Positions 60,423 through 64,000 of a stretch of 64,000 nt of DNA are shown here, piece after piece. Position 1 is the first letter of the stretch; every line of letters begins with the position of its first letter. This stretch comes from Marinobacter sp. CHS3-4 (GTDB lineage Bacteria; Pseudomonadota; Gammaproteobacteria; Pseudomonadales; Oleiphilaceae), in assembly GCF_030053415.1 (NCBI RefSeq), contig NZ_JASGBJ010000004.1, positions 1 to 64,000 of the forward strand. The letters are read 5' to 3'. The position numbers were made by a program, and so were the translations under genes. A model generated the notes under the pieces. It was given only the letters and a program-made list of their open reading frames with translations, did no database searches and was not told the DNA's origin.

Positions 60423-63400
60423 ACATCATCAATGCTTTTTTGGCCATCCTGCTCTGGGTGGTTGCCGGGCCCGTGGCCGCCGCTATTACGTTATCCGCCA
60501 ATGGCGATGCCAATGGGCCGGTCACCATCAACGAGGGCGATTCGGTGACCTTCGAAGTCACTGCAACCAATTGCCAGAACGTCGGTGGCAACAACTCGGT
60601 TTGGCGGGATATTTGGGTGAACGCGGGCAACCCAACGGAACAAATATTTGGCAGCAGTCCTTGCTCTGTCGGATCCTTTGGCCGGACCGTGACCTACAAT
60701 ACGGCAGGCACGTATACCGTTACTTTCATTTCTGAGTTCTGCCGAAACTATCGCAATGGCAGCTGCCGCACTGGCTGGCGGGAAGACCAGCGGGACAGCA
60801 TTGTGGTCAATGTGGTCGCGTTCACCTGTTTTGAAGATGACTACGCCAGTGGTTCGTTGAATCCGGATGATTGGGTCGCACGAAGTGCCAGCGGCAGTTT
60901 CACTCCGAGTGCGGTGAATGGTCGCATGCGCATGACGGAGGCATCTGGCAATCAATCCACGGCGGTGACGCTGCAACGCGAAATCCCGGGTGCTGACAAC
61001 CTAGTGGTGCTCGAGTTTGACTACTACGCCTACGGAGGGAGTGGCGCTGACGGTATTGCCGTCGTGCTGTCGGACGCGACGATCACGCCTCAGCCGGGCA
61101 GCTTTGGCGGCTCTTTAGGGTATGCACAGCGCAACAATGGGGACGACGGCTTTGCTGGGGGGTGGCTCGGCGTTGGCATTGACGAATACGGCAATTTCTC
61201 GGCCTCAACGGAGGGCCGGCAGGGCGGCCCAGGGCGGATTCTGGACTCAGTGTCGATTCGTGGTTCGGGGTCTGGGGGCTCAGGGTACAACTATCTTCAG
61301 GGAACAGGCCAGCTCAGCCCTGGCATCGATTCTACCGGTTCCAGCAACCCCCATCGGTATCGCATTACGGTGGATTCCAGAACCTCTGGGCAGGCGATCG
61401 TTTCGGTGGAGCGCGATACCGGAAGCGGTTTTCAGGAACTGATTGCGCCCTTCGATGTGCTGAACGATCCCAATCAAGCGGCGGTGCCGGAGAATTTCCT
61501 GTTATCGCTGACCGGATCGACCGGCGGCGCGACGAATATTCACGAACTGGACGATCTTGAATTGTGTGCGCTGCAACTGAATCCCGTCGGCGATCAGATT
61601 GACCATTTCGAAATCGTTCATGATGGCGTCGCGCTGACGTGTCAGCCCGAAACCGTCACCATCCGCGCCTGTGACAACGCCGATTGCAGCCAGCTTTACA
61701 CGGACCCGGTCGAAGCAACGCTTTCGCCCTCTACCGGCTGGCAGGGCGGTAACACCATTAGCTTTAGCGGTGGCACTGGCCAGGCGACGCTGCAAAACAC
61801 CACGGCGGGTGACGTGACTCTGGATGTGGTAGGTTCCGAACCGCCCACCAAGCCCCAGGCAACAACCCTGTGCGAAGAATCCGGTGGAGCACCCTCCTCA
61901 GCGGACTGTGTCCTGACCTTTGTGGATTCCGGGCTGGCCTTTGACGTGCCAGACCTGATTTCCCACAAGCCCGTCCAATCCATCGAGGTCCGGGCGGTTC
62001 GTCGTAATCCGCAAACCGAGGCCTGCGTGCCGGCCTTCGAAAATGTGGACCGGACGGTGCAGTTCTGGTCCACCTATGTCGACCCGGGCCCATCCGGTCG
62101 GCCGGTCAGTCGCCCTGTGTCGGTCGATGGCACTGATGTCAGTGTCGATTCGTCCGCGCCGACGACGCTTACTCTGAGCTTCGGTGCTGGCGGCATCGCC
62201 GAGATTGAAGTGGCCTATCCGGATGCCGGGCAGATGCAGCTGGACGCGCTGTATGAAGGCTCCATTGCGAATCAGGACGACGGCCTGGTGATGCCGGGGG
62301 CGGACATCTTTGCCAGCCGTCCGGCGGGGTTGTGCGTCTCCACCACGGGGGCTTGTGCGGCAGCGGACTCAAGCTGCCCCGTCTTTGTCAAGGCTGGGGC
62401 GGCGTTTGATCTGTCGATCACTGCCGCGGGTTGGGATAGTGACACCGACACCGACCTGTGTACTGGCAACCCGACAACGCCGAATTTTGAAATGACCGGC
62501 ATCGCGCTTTCTCAAACCCTGGTGGCACCCGCTGGCGGAGACGCTGGTGAATTTGCGCCGGCTGAGTATGACCACAGCCGATCAGCGTCCGCCACCACAG
62601 TGGTTAGTGCAACGGAAAATGAAGTTGGCGTATTTGAGTTTGTGGCATCGCCGGGCACCGCAAATTATTTCGGTATGACGATTCCGGTGTCCACCAGTGC
62701 GCCTGCCGGACGCTTCTACCCGGACCGGTTTGTTGCTTCGGTCCAGGCTGGTGCTTTTCAGGCGGCCTGCACTACCGGAAGTGCATTCTCGTATATCGGG
62801 CAGCCTTTTACGTGGTCGGTGGTGCCGAGCTTGAGGTTAGAGGCGAGATCTGTGGGCAGTCCGGGCACGATCACCGAAAACTATACCGAGGTGGGTTTCC
62901 AGAAGCTTACGGCGGCAGGCGTTAGCCGAGCCTCGCCGATCGCCGATAGCACGGCATTGGACGCGAATAACGACCCACTCTCGGCCACCGTTAACACCGC
63001 GGCTGGTTCCTTGACAAGCGTGGCACCAGGACTGCTGGAGTATGTCTACGCACCGTCAGACACCGCCGAATATGATAAATCCGTGGACGCGAAGATTGCT
63101 CCTGTCTCGAACCCGGAGCTTGAGTTCACAGTCGACAGCGTGGTCGACGCGGACGGCGTATCAGCCTCGACGCCGATCCTGTTCACGCCGGATATGCTCT
63201 TTGATGTCCGCTACGGTCGTCTCGAAATGGAGAATGTGTACGGGCCAGAAAACCTTCCGGCGGGGTCCGTCCTCGAGATGCCGTTTTATACCCAATATTG
63301 GGATGGCAGCCGTTTCGTCCTCAATACAGATGACGGCTGTACCAACTGGACGACGGCTGATATTACGGATACCGAAAACCATCATTCACTGGAAACAGCG

Positions 63401-63604
63401 AGCGGAACGGTATCGGGTGGTGAAGGCGGCCCACTGCAGCTGGACCCGGATGGTACCGAAGGCACGGACACACTGACCTGGGCGGTGGAGGCATGGTTGC
63501 AGGACGATTCGGATGAAGACGGCTCGCTGGACGAACCGTCGGCGCTTGCAACCTTTGGCGTTTACCGCGGCAACGACCGGGTTATCTACTGGGAAGAGCG
63601 TTAG
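60419..63604 (+). CDS. mshQ: MshQ-like large exported protein with lectin-like domain
   Basis: A protein of 1,061 residues, the largest in the locus. A signal peptide ends near residue 21 (AILLWVVAGPVAAA). An Ig/PKD-like beta domain follows (about 24-135, INEGDSVTFEVTATNC). A concanavalin/L-type-lectin-like domain lies at about 136-385 (FDYYAYGGSGADGIAVVLSD, GGSLGYAQRN, GVGIDEYGNFS). The long C-terminal region (about 400-1061) is Cys-rich and resembles the DUF6701 region I associate with MshQ. No membrane anchor is seen at the C-terminus. It is inferred to sit at the pilus tip or surface as a glycan-binding adhesin. The stop overlaps the convergent glnG stop by 4 bases. Confidence 0.85.
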   Translation: MNIINAFLAILLWVVAGPVAAAITLSANGDANGPVTINEGDSVTFEVTATNCQNVGGNNSVWRDIWVNAGNPTEQIFGSSPCSVGSFGRTVTYNTAGTYTVTFISEFCRNYRNGSCRTGWREDQRDSIVVNVVAFTCFEDDYASGSLNPDDWVARSASGSFTPSAVNGRMRMTEASGNQSTAVTLQREIPGADNLVVLEFDYYAYGGSGADGIAVVLSDATITPQPGSFGGSLGYAQRNNGDDGFAGGWLGVGIDEYGNFSASTEGRQGGPGRILDSVSIRGSGSGGSGYNYLQGTGQLSPGIDSTGSSNPHRYRITVDSRTSGQAIVSVERDTGSGFQELIAPFDVLNDPNQAAVPENFLLSLTGSTGGATNIHELDDLELCALQLNPVGDQIDHFEIVHDGVALTCQPETVTIRACDNADCSQLYTDPVEATLSPSTGWQGGNTISFSGGTGQATLQNTTAGDVTLDVVGSEPPTKPQATTLCEESGGAPSSADCVLTFVDSGLAFDVPDLISHKPVQSIEVRAVRRNPQTEACVPAFENVDRTVQFWSTYVDPGPSGRPVSRPVSVDGTDVSVDSSAPTTLTLSFGAGGIAEIEVAYPDAGQMQLDALYEGSIANQDDGLVMPGADIFASRPAGLCVSTTGACAAADSSCPVFVKAGAAFDLSITAAGWDSDTDTDLCTGNPTTPNFEMTGIALSQTLVAPAGGDAGEFAPAEYDHSRSASATTVVSATENEVGVFEFVASPGTANYFGMTIPVSTSAPAGRFYPDRFVASVQAGAFQAACTTGSAFSYIGQPFTWSVVPSLRLEARSVGSPGTITENYTEVGFQKLTAAGVSRASPIADSTALDANNDPLSATVNTAAGSLTSVAPGLLEYVYAPSDTAEYDKSVDAKIAPVSNPELEFTVDSVVDADGVSASTPILFTPDMLFDVRYGRLEMENVYGPENLPAGSVLEMPFYTQYWDGSRFVLNTDDGCTNWTTADITDTENHHSLETASGTVSGGEGGPLQLDPDGTEGTDTLTWAVEAWLQDDSDEDGSLDEPSALATFGVYRGNDRVIYWEER

Positions 63605-64000
63605 TCCTCTTCCCCCTCCGGATGATCCATTCCCAGCTCATTGATTTTGCGGGTCAGGGTGTTTCTGCCCCAGCCAAGCAGAATTGACGCATCGCGGCGG
63701 CGGCCGCCGGTGTGCTTCAGAGCGGTCTCGATCATGATTCGCTCGAATTCGGGCACGGCCGTATCCAGAATTCCCTTTCGTCCCCGCTTCAATTCCTGTT
63801 CTGACCAGTTTCGCAGGCCTTCCTGCCAGGTTTGGCCAGTTGCGGGCGCTTCTGCCTGTTGCATCAATTCGGGCGGCAGGTCATCAATGTGAACTTCGCG
63901 GCCGCTGGCCATAACAGTCAGCCAGCGGCAGGTGTTTTCCAGTTGGCGAACGTTACCTGGCCAGGGCAGGGTGGTCAGGTATTCCTCCGCTTCTGGCCGA
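63601..64000 (-). CDS. glnG: Nitrogen regulation protein NR(I) / NtrC, C-terminal part (cut by window end)
   Basis: About 132 C-terminal residues of a sigma54-dependent response regulator; the first complete codon on this strand is at 63997-63999. The end of the AAA+ domain has TLPWPGNVRQLENTCRWL. A linker follows, then a Fis-type helix-turn-helix (ALKHTGGRRRDASILLGWGR, NTLTRKINELG). The GWGRNTLTRK stretch is the NtrC signature. The stop (63601-63603) overlaps the mshQ stop on the other strand. The receiver domain and start are outside the window. Confidence 0.94.
   Translation of the reverse strand, partial: RPEAEEYLTTLPWPGNVRQLENTCRWLTVMASGREVHIDDLPPELMQQAEAPATGQTWQEGLRNWSEQELKRGRKGILDTAVPEFERIMIETALKHTGGRRRDASILLGWGRNTLTRKINELGMDHPEGEED

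Overview
The window looks like a chromosomal segment of a marine gammaproteobacterium, most likely Marinobacter or a close relative. This is inferred from the 5S rRNA tail, the thrU-tyrU-glyT-thrT-tufB block, tRNA-Trp between tufB and secE, the complete beta, str, S10, spc and alpha ribosomal operons, and an MSHA pilus locus ending next to glnG. No database search was possible, so the genus is a judgement from gene order and protein style.

Layout. 1-114: 3' end of a 5S rRNA gene and the rrn terminator. 225-2109: two glycan-related genes (a capsule-synthesis-like protein and a DxD glycosyltransferase). 2305-7532: a tightly coupled four-gene operon of secreted, beta-rich proteins. All four carry a signal peptide followed by the same short motif of the type A-D/E-L-x-x-L-x-D-x-x-L-S-x-V/I-S/T-G. 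This is the least understood part of the window and the best candidate for a poorly described system. 7638-10080: birA, coaX and a SPOR-domain protein, overlapping end to end. 10112-12811: four tRNA genes, tufB, tRNA-Trp, secE and nusG. 12949-23857: rplKAJL and rpoBC with an L10 leader and an rplL-rpoB attenuator. 24028-28342: rpsL, rpsG, fusA and tufA. 28437-42160: S10, spc and alpha gene clusters (rpsJ to rplQ) with visible sigma70 promoters before rpsJ and before rpsM. The 37-codon rpmJ is included.

42222-47136: uvrA (minus strand) diverges from a YajR-like MFS transporter, followed by ssb. 47305-63604: an uninterrupted MSHA type IV pilus locus, mshI-J-K-L-M-N-E-G-F-B-A-C-D-O-P-Q. MshI appears to be a PilM-PilN fusion. 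MshE has the N-terminal c-di-GMP-binding repeats. A long hairpin follows the putative major pilin gene mshA, and the last gene, mshQ, encodes a large lectin-like candidate tip protein. 63601-64000: the 3' end of glnG (ntrC) on the minus strand, overlapping mshQ by 4 bp.

How the parts work together. The centre is the transcription and translation core (RNA polymerase subunits, ribosomal proteins, elongation factors, Sec translocon parts). The flanks are cell-surface functions: glycan genes plus exported proteins on the left, and a surface-attachment pilus on the right. No insertion sequence, prophage or CRISPR array is seen, and no intergenic stretch exceeds 300 bases.
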